Source: an uncultured Eubacteriales bacterium (GTDB lineage Bacteria > Bacillota > Clostridia > Lachnospirales > Lachnospiraceae). Taken from it: a stretch of 64,000 nt of DNA. The stretch's first letter is position 1. Every line of letters starts with the position of its first letter. The stretch spans positions 1-64,000 of the forward strand of contig ONPU01000008.1 in NCBI GenBank assembly GCA_900319795.1, given 5' to 3'. The translations under genes and the position numbers were made by a program. Under the pieces are notes generated by a model. The model was given only the letters and a program-made list of their open reading frames with translations. It did not search any database and was not told the DNA's origin. Positions 45,060 to 54,341 of this stretch are shown here, piece by piece.

Positions 45060-46559
45060 TTATTTCACCCGCGAAATGCGCTTCCGCGCGGGCACCACCG
45101 CCTTCTCGGGACATACAAGGATGCAGAGATGGCACCCGACGCATTTTTTGCCGTTCAGAACCGGTTTCCGCTCATCGGACATCGTAATCGCCTGATGTCC
45201 TCCGTCCATGCAGGAAATGTAACACCTGCCGCAGCCGATACATTTTTCATGACGGAAACGCGGGAAGAGAATCGTGTCGCGCTCCAGCACATCCGTCGAT
45301 TCGCTGACGGAGGAAAGGCCGAGGCCCTGAAGTTCCCTGACGCTGTGGAATCCGCCCGCGGCGAGATAGTAATTGAGGCCGTCCTTCAGGTCGTCGATAA
45401 TGCGATAGCCGTACTGCATCACGGCGGTCGTCACCTGGATGCTGCCCGCCCCGAGCAGCATGAATTCGATCGCGTCCGTAAAGTTCTCGACGCCGCCCAT
45501 ACCGCTGATATGGGCGTTCTCAAGCGCCGGGTTCTGCCCGAGTTCGGCGATAAAGCGAAGCGCAATCGGCTTGACGGCATTGCCGCTGTAGCCGCCGATC
45601 GCGGATCTGCCGTGAACGGCAGGCGCTGAAATATAGGTGTAAAGATTGATTCCGGTAATGCTTTTGATCGTGTTGATCGCGGCCACCCCGTCCGCGCCTC
45701 CGCGCATGGCGGCCTCCGCTGCCGGACTCATCGATTCGACGTTCGGGGTGAGCTTCGCGAGAATCGGAATCTTCGTGCCGCGTCTGGCGGCGGCGGTAAA
45801 GCGTTCCACCTGATCCGGATTCTGGCCGATCGCGGAGCCCAGATCTCCCTCCATCATATTCGGACATGAGAAATTGAGCTCGACCGCGTCCGCGCCGTTC
45901 TCCTCGCAGAGCCTTGAGAGTTCTTCCCACTCCTCGTCATTCCGCCCCATAATGGAGGCGAGAATGAATTTCGTCGGATAGCGCTCCTTGAGACGGCGGA
46001 AAATCTCCATATTTTCCTGAACGCTGTGGTCCGAGAGCTGTTCGATATTTTTAAAGCCGATGATGCTTCCGTCCGCTCCGGTAATCGCGGAAAAGCGGGG
46101 GGATGCCTCATGGATGTCAAAGGCGCAGATGGTCTTGAACGCGATGCCTGCCCAGCCCGCCTCAAAAGCCCTCGCGCACATCTCATAGGTGCTGGCGACA
46201 ACCGAGGAGGAAAGAAGGAAGGGATTTTCCAGAGGAATGCCGCAGAAATCCGTTCTCAGGCGTTCCTCGTCCTTCGGGGCTTCGATCTCGAGCTTCGGAC
46301 GGACTTTCTCATAGAGCCTTTCAATCAGATTTCGGATCGGCACCTGATGGGGCCGTACACAGGCCTCTTCGCAAGGAGCACTGCAGCCGATACAGGGATT
46401 CTCAGGAGGAAGCTTTGCGGCCGTCGCGTTTTCATTCTGAAACCAGATTCCCCGAAGGATCCGTGCCGGATCCGTTTTTCCGCATGCCGCGGTACATGGC
46501 GCCTCGTGACAGAGCGCGCAGGACAGCATTGAAGAGCGGTAGATCTTCTTTTCAAGCAT
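45060..46559 (-). CDS. PreA-like dihydropyrimidine/dihydroorotate dehydrogenase with Fe-S motifs
   Basis: 499 residues. The N-terminal ~75 residues are Cys-rich (CALCHEAPCTAAC, NPCIGCSAPCEEACVRPHQVP), resembling the Fe-S domain of dihydropyrimidine dehydrogenase/GltD-type proteins. Residues ~100-420 form a DHOD-like TIM barrel with SSSVVAS, VELNFSCPNM (catalytic region), KLTPNV, and GMGGVENFTDAIEFMLLGA. The C-terminus has two 4Fe-4S motifs, CIGCGRCYISCMDGGHQAI and CVGCHLCILVCP. This is the PreA plan plus an extra N-terminal segment. The partner PreT is not seen. The reaction is probably reduction or oxidation of a pyrimidine or related ring; the exact substrate is open. Confidence 0.87.
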   Translation of the reverse strand: MLEKKIYRSSMLSCALCHEAPCTAACGKTDPARILRGIWFQNENATAAKLPPENPCIGCSAPCEEACVRPHQVPIRNLIERLYEKVRPKLEIEAPKDEERLRTDFCGIPLENPFLLSSSVVASTYEMCARAFEAGWAGIAFKTICAFDIHEASPRFSAITGADGSIIGFKNIEQLSDHSVQENMEIFRRLKERYPTKFILASIMGRNDEEWEELSRLCEENGADAVELNFSCPNMMEGDLGSAIGQNPDQVERFTAAARRGTKIPILAKLTPNVESMSPAAEAAMRGGADGVAAINTIKSITGINLYTYISAPAVHGRSAIGGYSGNAVKPIALRFIAELGQNPALENAHISGMGGVENFTDAIEFMLLGAGSIQVTTAVMQYGYRIIDDLKDGLNYYLAAGGFHSVRELQGLGLSSVSESTDVLERDTILFPRFRHEKCIGCGRCYISCMDGGHQAITMSDERKPVLNGKKCVGCHLCILVCPEKAVVPARKRISRVK

Positions 46560-46668
46560 CTTAAGAACCTCCTTTCCTTCCGATGCACCTTAAGGGGGTG
46601 CTCCTTCATGTGAAACCATACTTCCTGAAATATTTTATGCCATATCACAAATGACACAGACTTGTAAA

Positions 46669-46697
46669 TTGTAATCCGGATTCTTCTGTGATATGAT
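46669..46697 (+). promoter_or_regulatory. Predicted sigma-A promoter
   Basis: TTGTAA (46669-46674) and TATGAT (46692-46697) with a 17-base spacer, 45 bases upstream of the unknown 162-residue gene. Confidence 0.6.
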
Positions 46698-46741
46698 AAG
46701 TCCACTTCAAACAGACTGGCTTTCCTAGGGGGGAAACATCC

Positions 46742-47230
46742 ATGGCACATCCATACATCAACCGTCAGTTTTACGATTCGATCGTTCACTTTGACGAGAG
46801 CAAAGAAGCCCAGGACTACTACTATATGGTCATGAATACCGAAACCGTCCGTGGCAACAAAATCGATACGCTTCGTACACAGATCCTCCGCGTCTATGCC
46901 ATGCTCTTCTGCGATGATCTCGGCCTTTCAGCCGGCGCTGTCGCGGGTCCCGATGAGGTCGAGGCCACGGCTGACCGTCTGTATATCGGCATGATCGGGT
47001 TCGATCCGAATCACTGGTACAGGATGCGCTATCATTTCCCGGTCATTGACGAGGACAACTATGACCGCTTCGCCGCGCTCGTAATCGCGGACCTCAACGC
47101 CGGTCCCTTAAGGGACGCAGTGGTGGACGGCGGCCAGATGCTGCTCCTCGGCGAAAACGATCCTCTTCACATGACAAAGGAACAGAGGAGGCATCAGAAG
47201 GTATCGGTCATCAGTACAAATCTGAAATAA
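46742..47230 (+). CDS. Unknown 162-residue protein convergent with the NHLM exporter
   Basis: I do not recognise this protein. It is soluble, acidic, rich in Tyr and Asp (FDESKEAQDYYYMVMN), with no signal peptide and no helix long enough for the membrane. A VVDGG motif near residues 125-129 precedes a 33-residue tail that is richer in Lys, Arg and Gln. AGGGGGGAAAC precedes the ATG and a promoter lies at 46669. Its stop is 12 bases from the end of the convergent exporter gene, without a clear terminator between. It is a real gene by codon use and signals; function unknown. Confidence 0.65.
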   Translation: MAHPYINRQFYDSIVHFDESKEAQDYYYMVMNTETVRGNKIDTLRTQILRVYAMLFCDDLGLSAGAVAGPDEVEATADRLYIGMIGFDPNHWYRMRYHFPVIDEDNYDRFAALVIADLNAGPLRDAVVDGGQMLLLGENDPLHMTKEQRRHQKVSVISTNLK

Positions 47231-47242
47231 AACCCCCTTATT

Positions 47243-49414
47243 TTAAATTCTCTGCCTGCTTACGAGTTCCGCAAATGACCCGTTAAGGGCAATCAGCTCG
47301 TCAAATGTTCCGCTCTCCTTGATCTTTCCTCCCTCGAGAAGAAGGATCCGGTCACAATTCTTAATCGTGGAGAGCCGGTGCGCGATGACAATTCGCGTGC
47401 ACTTCAGGCTGTCCAGCGCCTCGGAAACCTGTTTCTGAGTCTTGTTGTCAAGCGCGCTGGTCGCTTCGTCGAAAATCAGGATCTTCGGCTTCGGGGCGAT
47501 TGCTCTCGCGATCATCAGCCTCTGTTTCTGACCGCCGGAGATTCCGCCCTGTCCTTCCGCGATAACGGTCTGCATCTGCATCGGCATGTCGCGGATATCA
47601 TCCGCGATTCCCGCTATTTCCGCGGCTTCCCACGCCTCGTCCAAAGTCAGTTCCGGTGCCGAAACCGTGATATTGGAGTAGATGTCTCCCTGGAACAGCT
47701 GTCCGTCCTGCGTGACGGTTCCGATCTTTCTGCGGAGAGACTGCAGGTCAATTCCCGTAATATCCTTTCCGTCATAGTAGATCGCGCCGCGTTCGGGTTT
47801 TTCAAATCCCAGAAGGAGGCGTACCAGCGTGCTCTTTCCGCAGCCGGTCTTGCCGACGAGCGCAATATATTCGCCCGCCTTGATCTTCAGGGACAGGCCG
47901 TCCACCACATAGGGCATATTGTCCTGATAGCGGAAATAGACGTTGTTGAGTTCGATCCCGCCGTTCAGGCTGGTCAGGATCTCTTTCCCGTCGGACATTT
48001 CCGGTGTTTCCTTCAGGATCGGTTCCGCCATTTCCAGGATCGGCTTGATCTGGGCGACGGAAATCGCGATTCCCGAAAGCGCCGAAAACGCGGCCGTCAC
48101 CTGTCCGTAGGACAGAGAAAACGCGATGTATTCGGAAGTTGTGACGTTATTTTTAACGGCAATATAGTAAATCGCGATCGAGCCGGCAAGCAGTATGGCC
48201 TGCATGGCAGCGCTGCTGATCTTCAGGATCATCGGCGGGTTGTACCTTACGCCGGAGGTTTCGGCGTAGGCAGTGGCCCATTTTGAAAATGCTCTCTTCT
48301 CGGCGCCCGCCAGTTTGATCTTCTGCACGCCGGAAATGAGGGCGTAGCTGATACCGTTTTCCTTCGCGCCGAGTTCCATCTGGCGCTTGCTGACCTTCAC
48401 CTGCCTGATACTGACATAAAGTGAAAGAAGCGTGGTCGCAAAGATGATCAAAAGCGCGGGCAGCGCAAGGCTCGGCGTAAAATTCACGATCTGCGTAATG
48501 TAGAGAAGGGAGGCCACCGATGTGATGCAGGTGGCAAAGACTCCGCTTACGATCAGGGAGGACAGGGTCGAGACGGACTCGAACCTGGTCTGCAGTTCAC
48601 CGGAAGTATATTTGCGGAAAAATGTGGTCGGAAGCCCCATCACGCGCATCATTACGGCTGATTCCACGGCGAGGTCCGTCTTCGTCACCAGTCTGTCCAT
48701 CATGAGTTCCCTGGCTGTCTGGAACAGCTGGCTTGTGACGGCCACGCTGAAGATAAAGAGCGCGGTTCCCCACAGGAAGGTCATATTGCCGCTCTCAAGC
48801 ACCATTCCGGTGAGCAGTTTTGAGATCTGCGGAATGATCATGCCGACGATGACCACCGCAAGCGTAAGACCCACAAACATGACGACATCGCTTGCGCTGA
48901 TGCAGCTCCACAGCCATGCGGTCAGATCCGGAATCCCGATGCTCTTCTGCGGAAGCGGCCTGTAGAAACACAGCGCCCGCCTCTCGAACTGTTCGGCTAT
49001 CTTTGATGTAATGGTGACGGTCCTGTCTCCGTCTTTGTAATAATATCCTGAAAGGAGCTTCGGAAATACCGCCTGCGGGATCCCGTTCTCTTTCCAGTAG
49101 ACAATCATCGGCCCGAACGCGTCCTTCTGCCAGCCTTCATTGAGGTCCACCTCGCGTCTCATGATGCCGTGAGGACGCAGCGCGTAGTTCATCTGCTCCT
49201 CGGCGTCCTTGATCACTTCGGGGACTTCCGTCGGCTTAAAACGGTAGTACTTCAGGATCTCATCCACGGCTTCCTTGGTCTCAAGACGGAAGTCGTTCAG
49301 CTTTCCGGCGCCTTTCTGGCCCAGCACGGCCGAAGCCATCCTGAAAATGGATTCCTCGAAGACATCCTGGTCGTTCTGTTTTCTCAGTTTAATCTGTTCT
49401 TCAAACCAGCCCAT
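47243..49414 (-). CDS. NHLM-type export ABC transporter, ATP-binding/permease subunit
   Basis: 723 residues. An N-terminal cytoplasmic region of about 160 residues without recognisable peptidase residues precedes a six-helix type I exporter domain (about 170-460). The nucleotide-binding domain then has GKTGCGKS, the signature ISGGQKQR and ILIFDEATSALD. This resembles the second ABC protein of NHLM (NHase/Nif11 leader peptide) bacteriocin systems, which lacks C39 and works beside the C39 transporter. It is the last gene of a minus-strand operon after the C39 transporter. The weak ribosome binding site at 49414 leaves the exact start uncertain. Confidence 0.88.
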   Translation of the reverse strand: MGWFEEQIKLRKQNDQDVFEESIFRMASAVLGQKGAGKLNDFRLETKEAVDEILKYYRFKPTEVPEVIKDAEEQMNYALRPHGIMRREVDLNEGWQKDAFGPMIVYWKENGIPQAVFPKLLSGYYYKDGDRTVTITSKIAEQFERRALCFYRPLPQKSIGIPDLTAWLWSCISASDVVMFVGLTLAVVIVGMIIPQISKLLTGMVLESGNMTFLWGTALFIFSVAVTSQLFQTARELMMDRLVTKTDLAVESAVMMRVMGLPTTFFRKYTSGELQTRFESVSTLSSLIVSGVFATCITSVASLLYITQIVNFTPSLALPALLIIFATTLLSLYVSIRQVKVSKRQMELGAKENGISYALISGVQKIKLAGAEKRAFSKWATAYAETSGVRYNPPMILKISSAAMQAILLAGSIAIYYIAVKNNVTTSEYIAFSLSYGQVTAAFSALSGIAISVAQIKPILEMAEPILKETPEMSDGKEILTSLNGGIELNNVYFRYQDNMPYVVDGLSLKIKAGEYIALVGKTGCGKSTLVRLLLGFEKPERGAIYYDGKDITGIDLQSLRRKIGTVTQDGQLFQGDIYSNITVSAPELTLDEAWEAAEIAGIADDIRDMPMQMQTVIAEGQGGISGGQKQRLMIARAIAPKPKILIFDEATSALDNKTQKQVSEALDSLKCTRIVIAHRLSTIKNCDRILLLEGGKIKESGTFDELIALNGSFAELVSRQRI

Positions 49415-49477
49415 GTATCTGAAATGCGTCTGCCTTCTCCTCGATTTGAGGGCAGCGCATCGTCCTCCTTCCCGAAA

Positions 49478-51658
49478 TCAGTCACTGGCAATCAGCGCCG
49501 TGTAGTACCCGCCTTTCGCGTACAGCTCATCATGTGTGCCGCGCTCGACAACGTCTCCATGGTGAAGAACGATTATTTCGTCACAGTCGCGGATCGTCGA
49601 GAGACGGTGGGCGATCACGATGCAGGTAATGCCTCTGTCCGTCACGGCTTTGACCAGGTCATATTCCGTCTTGGCGTCCAGAGCGCTCGTCGCCTCGTCC
49701 ATAATGATGATGGACGGATCCTGGGCGAGCACGCGGGCGATCTCCAGTCTCTGTCTCTGGCCTCCGGAAAGATCCTTTCCGCCTTCGGTGAGGCGCCCGT
49801 AATAACCGCCGTTCCGGGCGACGATATCGTTGTGAATCTGGGCATCCCTGGCCGCGAGAATCATTTCAAAGTCTTCGATCGAATTGTCCCACATCTTGAT
49901 GTTGTTGGCGATCGTGTCCTCAAAGAGGATAATATCCTGGTCCACGACCGCTACGGATCCGGTAAAGATGCTGCGGTCAATTTCGGAAATGGGTTTTCCG
50001 TCGAACAGAATCTCCCCGCTCCACGGCTGATACAGTCCGGAGATCAGCCTGGAAAGGGTGGATTTTCCGCATCCGCTCATACCGACAAACGCGACGCGGC
50101 TTCCGGGTTTCACGCTCATCGAGAAGTCCTTGATCAGGGGCTCGGAGAGGCGGGAATAGCCGAAGCAAACGTTCTTCATCTCGATCTGACCGGAGAGTTT
50201 GCGGTATTTGATTTCCTCCTCCGGGATCGTATGTGTGTAAACCACATCCTCCGGATATTCCATGACGTCGTCCACGCGCTCCATCTGGGTCCGCATTTCC
50301 TGGATTGTCTGCCCGGCGTTGATCAGGGTCATCGCAGGCGCCATGAAGCTGCTTAAGAAGCCCTGGAACAGCATGAGGAGGCCGAGGGTGAATTCATTTC
50401 TCATACAGAGGAAAATACCGAGTATAAGAACGAGATAGTTGGCAACTGTGGAGAGAAATGCCGGAATCATGCCGAGGTAGGCATTCGTTTTGGCAAAGCG
50501 CACGTCCTGCGCGTTCACCGAAGCCTGGAAGCCGGACCATCTCTGGAAGAAGCCGTTCTCCGCGCCGCTGGCCTTGATGGTTTCGATCATCTGGATGCCG
50601 GAAACCGTGGCGGCCGAGAGCTTGCCCGCGTCGCGCATCTGCACACGGGTGATGTTGACGCGCTGCCTCGAAATCAGCTGCGCGAGGAGAAGGTTCAGCA
50701 CAATCGTCACAAGGCCTACCAGCGTCAGCAGGACACTGTGCTTCAGCATGAGGACCAGATAGATCACCATCATCACCGCGTTGAGAGCAAGCGGGGCGAT
50801 GGTATTGACGAGAATCTCCGCGATGGAGGCGTTCGCGCTCTGCCGAAGCAGAATATCGCCCGCCATACGCTGTGTAAAGAACTGCATCGGCATATGCAGC
50901 ACCTTCCACATGAAGCTGCTGCTTCCGATGATGGCCATTTTGCCGTTGATTTTCAGGGAATAGATCGCCTGAACGGCCAGAACGAGGACCTGCGCCCCGC
51001 CGACTATAAGCATCAGGATAATAAACGGCATGAGAAGATCCCTGTTCTCTCCGGTCAGAAGGCGGTCCATAAAGAAACGCGTGAAAACCGGATTGATCAG
51101 GTTGAAGAGATAGGCGATAATCGTGCAGATCGTCACAAACGCGACGGCGGCGGATGCCCCTTTGAGGCGCTTCGCGGCGAAATCGAGCACGCTCTTCCGT
51201 TTGCCGGACGGGACAAACTCCTCGGTCGGTTCCAGCATCAGGACGACGCCCGTGAAGGATTCGTCGAAATGCTCCATCGGCATTTTCAGCATGCCTCTGG
51301 CCGGGTCGTTGATATAGACCGTATTTCCCTTAAAGCCGCAGCAGACGACGAAATGGTTGAACTCCCAGTGGACAATGCAGGGGAATTTTCCCTCGTCCCT
51401 CAGAACTTCCGGCTCGCAGCGAAAGCCTTCGGCTTTGAGGCCGTAGTTGCGTGCCGCGATCAGTACATTTCTCGCGGTGGAACCGTCTCTCGAGACGCCG
51501 CAGTCCAGACGGACCTGCTCGAGGGGGATCCATTTGTCATAATATGCCAGTACCATTGCCAGCGAGGCGGCGCCGCACTCCAGCGCCTCCATCTGCATGA
51601 CGACAGGCACTTTTGCTACGCCTTTCGTGACAGGCTCTTTGGTCTTTATTTCACTCAT
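49478..51658 (-). CDS. NHLM-type peptidase-containing ABC transporter (C39-PCAT)
   Basis: 726 residues. The N-terminal C39 peptidase domain has all three catalytic residues: Cys28 in ALECGAASLAMVLAYY, His102 in EFNHFVVCCGF and Asp118 in YINDPARG. A six-helix permease (about 165-440) and nucleotide-binding domain (GMSGCGKS, LSGGQRQR, IIIMDEATSALD) follow. Such transporters cut leader peptides after a double glycine and export the product. It lies 15 bases after the adaptor gene. GCGGAG precedes the ATG. No precursor peptide with a clear NHLP/Nif11 leader was found in the window. Confidence 0.93.
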   Translation of the reverse strand: MSEIKTKEPVTKGVAKVPVVMQMEALECGAASLAMVLAYYDKWIPLEQVRLDCGVSRDGSTARNVLIAARNYGLKAEGFRCEPEVLRDEGKFPCIVHWEFNHFVVCCGFKGNTVYINDPARGMLKMPMEHFDESFTGVVLMLEPTEEFVPSGKRKSVLDFAAKRLKGASAAVAFVTICTIIAYLFNLINPVFTRFFMDRLLTGENRDLLMPFIILMLIVGGAQVLVLAVQAIYSLKINGKMAIIGSSSFMWKVLHMPMQFFTQRMAGDILLRQSANASIAEILVNTIAPLALNAVMMVIYLVLMLKHSVLLTLVGLVTIVLNLLLAQLISRQRVNITRVQMRDAGKLSAATVSGIQMIETIKASGAENGFFQRWSGFQASVNAQDVRFAKTNAYLGMIPAFLSTVANYLVLILGIFLCMRNEFTLGLLMLFQGFLSSFMAPAMTLINAGQTIQEMRTQMERVDDVMEYPEDVVYTHTIPEEEIKYRKLSGQIEMKNVCFGYSRLSEPLIKDFSMSVKPGSRVAFVGMSGCGKSTLSRLISGLYQPWSGEILFDGKPISEIDRSIFTGSVAVVDQDIILFEDTIANNIKMWDNSIEDFEMILAARDAQIHNDIVARNGGYYGRLTEGGKDLSGGQRQRLEIARVLAQDPSIIIMDEATSALDAKTEYDLVKAVTDRGITCIVIAHRLSTIRDCDEIIVLHHGDVVERGTHDELYAKGGYYTALIASD

Positions 51659-51673
51659 ACAATCGTCTCCGCG

Positions 51674-52090
51674 TCAGCTGAAGAGCATTTCGATTACTTT
51701 TGTCGTCTTGTAAGTAGCGGAAAAATCATAGGATCCGTCAGGGATCTCCTGGTCAACGCCGATCAGGACCTGGCCTTCTTCGCCTCTGCCCGTAAAGGTG
51801 ATCTGCGCGTTCACACCTCCGATCGTCGCGGACATGCCTTTCTCGATCTTGGACGCGTTGGTCCTGTCTTTCAGAATGACGGAGATATTGTCCTCGCTGA
51901 CAACCGCGGTTCCGGTGACACGGCTCTCGATGACGGCAAAGTTGCTCCAGACGATAATGCCGGCAAGGAGAAGAACCGTCGCGGTCAGCATCACCCAGAC
52001 AGAGGGGCTGGTCACGTGCATATAGTCATTCAATGCTTCCGGAGAAGAAAGCCGGTCCAGGCTCTTCTGCCTGAAAATCTGTTGCGCCAT
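51674..52090 (-). CDS. Short NHLM-type secretion adaptor (HlyD-like)
   Basis: 138 residues. IFRQKSLDRLSSPEALNDYM followed by one helix (about 32-53) matches the N-terminus of NHLM secretion proteins, which belong to the HlyD adaptor group. The exterior part is only about 85 residues, whereas typical members are roughly twice this size with lipoyl and coiled-coil parts. So the adaptor is compact or reduced, with no sign of frameshift at its end. It sits between the alpha-CTD-like gene and the C39 transporter. AAGGAGG precedes the ATG. Confidence 0.78.
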   Translation of the reverse strand: MAQQIFRQKSLDRLSSPEALNDYMHVTSPSVWVMLTATVLLLAGIIVWSNFAVIESRVTGTAVVSEDNISVILKDRTNASKIEKGMSATIGGVNAQITFTGRGEEGQVLIGVDQEIPDGSYDFSATYKTTKVIEMLFS

Positions 52091-52122
52091 TTTTATGGAT
52101 CCTCCTTCATGTTTCAGATTCT

Positions 52123-52377
52123 TTATGTGAAATGATGTTCCAGCTGCCGGAGAATTTCGATGAGATCCTCCGTGCGAAGGCCGCGTACCGTCAGAAGGTC
52201 TTCAACGCTGGTATCGTAGAGATCGGCGGCCGTCAGGAGTTTCGCTTTCGTAAGGCACTCTTCTATGTGTGCGTCAAGTCCAAGAGCACCGATCGGAATG
52301 TCCTCATAGTACTTGTGAGGCCTCTTAAGGATCTCACGCGTTTTCCCGGCTCCGTCATTTACGTAATCGTCATTCAT
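52123..52377 (-). CDS. Small protein with RNA polymerase alpha-CTD-like helix-hairpin-helix fold
   Basis: 84 residues. After a polar 25-residue start, residues ~28-84 read IPIGALGLDAHIEECLTKAK..TAADLYDTSVEDLLTVRGL, following the alpha-CTD/helix-hairpin-helix pattern (L.L..R..N.L....I.T...L......L....G). Free alpha-CTD-like proteins are known near other genes but their role is not settled. It is the first gene of the exporter operon, with GAGGG before its ATG, so it could be a regulator or a cargo-recognition protein. Both ideas are inference. Confidence 0.72.
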   Translation of the reverse strand: MNDDYVNDGAGKTREILKRPHKYYEDIPIGALGLDAHIEECLTKAKLLTAADLYDTSVEDLLTVRGLRTEDLIEILRQLEHHFT

Positions 52378-52463
52378 CTGTGTCCCTCACAGCAGTCCCA
52401 AGATAGTCTTATTTTTCATTCTACCACAAGAAAAAAAAGGTCGCGAGCATAAAAGAATGGGAC

Positions 52464-52493
52464 TTGCCCCCGAATAAGAAGAGTGATTAAAAT
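52464..52493 (+). promoter_or_regulatory. Predicted promoter of the lipid kinase gene
   Basis: TTGCCC (52464-52469) and TAAAAT (52488-52493) with an 18-base spacer, about 30 bases before the start codon. Confidence 0.4.
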
Positions 52494-52523
52494 ATAGAAA
52501 AACTATGTAAAAAGGTGAGCAAA

Positions 52524-53387
52524 ATGCTGCATATTATCGCAAATGAAACCGCGGGAAGCGGAGCCGGCGCCAAAGTACTGAAACGGGTCACGCAGATTCT
52601 GAATGAGAAAGGCCTCTCCTATCGCGTCAGCCCGACTTCCGGTCCCGGAGACGCCTCCCGTTTAGCGTCCCTCGCCGTCGAGAACGGGGACACGGATCTC
52701 ATCTGCCTCGGAGGGGACGGCACGATCTTCGAAGTGGTAAACGGCCTTCAGGGGCGTTTCGCCAGACTCTATTTTGTCCCCTGCGGAACCGGAAATGACT
52801 TCGTCAAAGTCCTCGATCTTCCCAAAGATCCCGTGGGAGCTCTCGCGAAGCAGCTCGAAGGAACGCCGCACCGCATCGACGTCGGGCGCGTCAATGACCA
52901 CTATTTTCTGAATGAGTCCGGCGGAGGCTTCGACGTGGAGGTTCTGAAGGAAACCCTCCGCTTTAAAAAGTTCGGCAAGGGCCTCGTTCCGTATCTGTTC
53001 GGCCTCCTCACCTCGTTAAAATCGTTCCGGCCGCTGCCCGTCGAGATAGAGGCGGACGGACATGTCAAAAAAACCGATGTCACGGTTTTCATCGTCGGAA
53101 ACGGAAGATATATCGGCGGAGGGATGAAGGCCGCGCCGCACGCGCTGATTGACGACGGCTATTTCGACGTCCTCGTGGCGGACGCGATGAACCGCCGCAC
53201 GATTCTGAAGCTTCTCGGCAAATTCATTCCGGGCCGCCACACATCCCTTCCCGAAGTTCACGAATGGCGCGCGAAGGAACTTGTCATCCGCTGCCCGGGA
53301 ATGACCGTCAACCTCGATGGGGAACTCATAGAGATGGACGAAGCCCATTATGAGCTTCTGCCGGGGGCCCTTGAAATTATGGCGTAA
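52524..53387 (+). CDS. Diacylglycerol-kinase-family lipid kinase (YegS/BmrU type)
   Basis: 287 residues. The catalytic-domain motif GGDGTIFEVVNGL near residue 70 and PCGTGNDFVKVL near 95 are the ATP- and substrate-loop signatures. SGGGFDVEVL and the C-terminal beta-sandwich ending VNLDGELIEMDEAHYELLPGAL complete the fold. It phosphorylates diacylglycerol or a related lipid in phospholipid turnover; the exact substrate is unknown. The ATG at 52524 follows AAAAGGTGA; a GTG at 52515 overlaps that site. The esterase gene follows after 57 bases and may be co-transcribed. Confidence 0.93.
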   Translation: MLHIIANETAGSGAGAKVLKRVTQILNEKGLSYRVSPTSGPGDASRLASLAVENGDTDLICLGGDGTIFEVVNGLQGRFARLYFVPCGTGNDFVKVLDLPKDPVGALAKQLEGTPHRIDVGRVNDHYFLNESGGGFDVEVLKETLRFKKFGKGLVPYLFGLLTSLKSFRPLPVEIEADGHVKKTDVTVFIVGNGRYIGGGMKAAPHALIDDGYFDVLVADAMNRRTILKLLGKFIPGRHTSLPEVHEWRAKELVIRCPGMTVNLDGELIEMDEAHYELLPGALEIMA

Positions 53388-53444
53388 GCGGTATTTGCAC
53401 CGCTTGCGACATTTACAAAAAAATGTATAAAAGGAGGTTTGGTG

Positions 53445-54341
53445 ATGAAGAAACTGTCGGTGGGCCGCATCATGATGGGCGATGTGGTATTTCCGCTTTT
53501 TTGCAGAACGATGTTCAGGAAAAATGACGACAAAAGAGACGCGGGCCTGACCGTGCCGGACAATATTTCCATCACGGCGGACCTCCACTACGGTCCCGAC
53601 CCGGAGCAGGTTCTGGACGTATACAAACCGCTTCCGCTCACTCCCGGGGAAGCGCTCCCCGTGATCATCAGCATCCACGGCGGCGGGTACGTCTACGGGG
53701 ATAAAGAGCGCTACCGTTTTTACGCGATGGACCTCGCCCGGCGCGGATTCGCGGTCGTCAATTTCAGTTACCGCCTCGCACCGAAACACAAATATCCGGC
53801 GCAGATCCTCGACGTCATGAACTGCGTCAATTACGTCATGAAACACGCACCGGAACTCGGCATTGATCCCGGGCGCGTGTTCTTCGTCGGCGACTCCGCC
53901 GGCGGGCAGATGCTGACCCAGTACGTGGCTGCCTGCAGCAATCCCGCTTACGCGGAGCTCTTAAATCTGACATTTCCCGAAATGAATGTCCGCGCGGTCG
54001 CGATCAACTGCGCGCTGTCCCATTTAAATTCCGCGAACCCGGCGGTAAAGAGCTACCTCCCGCGGGAAGCCTGGACGTACGGCAGGGAGCTGCGCGTCAT
54101 GGAGCACATCACCGACGCTTTCCCACCCGCTTTCGTTATGACCGCCTACGGCGACGGCCTCTTCGAGGACGCGTTCACGATCAGCCACCACCTGACGGAA
54201 GCCGGCGTCGAGAACGAGCTCCACATCTACGGCACCAAAGAGAACCCTCCGGGCCATGTCTTCCACCTGAATATCCGCAATCCCGAGGCAATCCGCTGCA
54301 ACGACGAGGAATGCGGCTTCTTCCGGAAGCACATGGAATAA
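53445..54341 (+). CDS. Alpha/beta-hydrolase esterase, hormone-sensitive-lipase type
   Basis: 298 residues. The oxyanion motif HGGGYVYGD, the nucleophile GDSAGGQM with Ser near residue 152, an acid residue region FVMTAYGDGLFED and the C-terminal His in PPGHVFHLN match bacterial HSL/AXE-type carboxylesterases. The substrate could be a short-chain ester or an acetylated sugar. AAGGAGG lies 8 bases before the ATG at 53445. The stop codon lies within a family B palindrome that also borders the convergent aldo/keto reductase gene. Confidence 0.9.
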   Translation: MKKLSVGRIMMGDVVFPLFCRTMFRKNDDKRDAGLTVPDNISITADLHYGPDPEQVLDVYKPLPLTPGEALPVIISIHGGGYVYGDKERYRFYAMDLARRGFAVVNFSYRLAPKHKYPAQILDVMNCVNYVMKHAPELGIDPGRVFFVGDSAGGQMLTQYVAACSNPAYAELLNLTFPEMNVRAVAINCALSHLNSANPAVKSYLPREAWTYGRELRVMEHITDAFPPAFVMTAYGDGLFEDAFTISHHLTEAGVENELHIYGTKENPPGHVFHLNIRNPEAIRCNDEECGFFRKHME

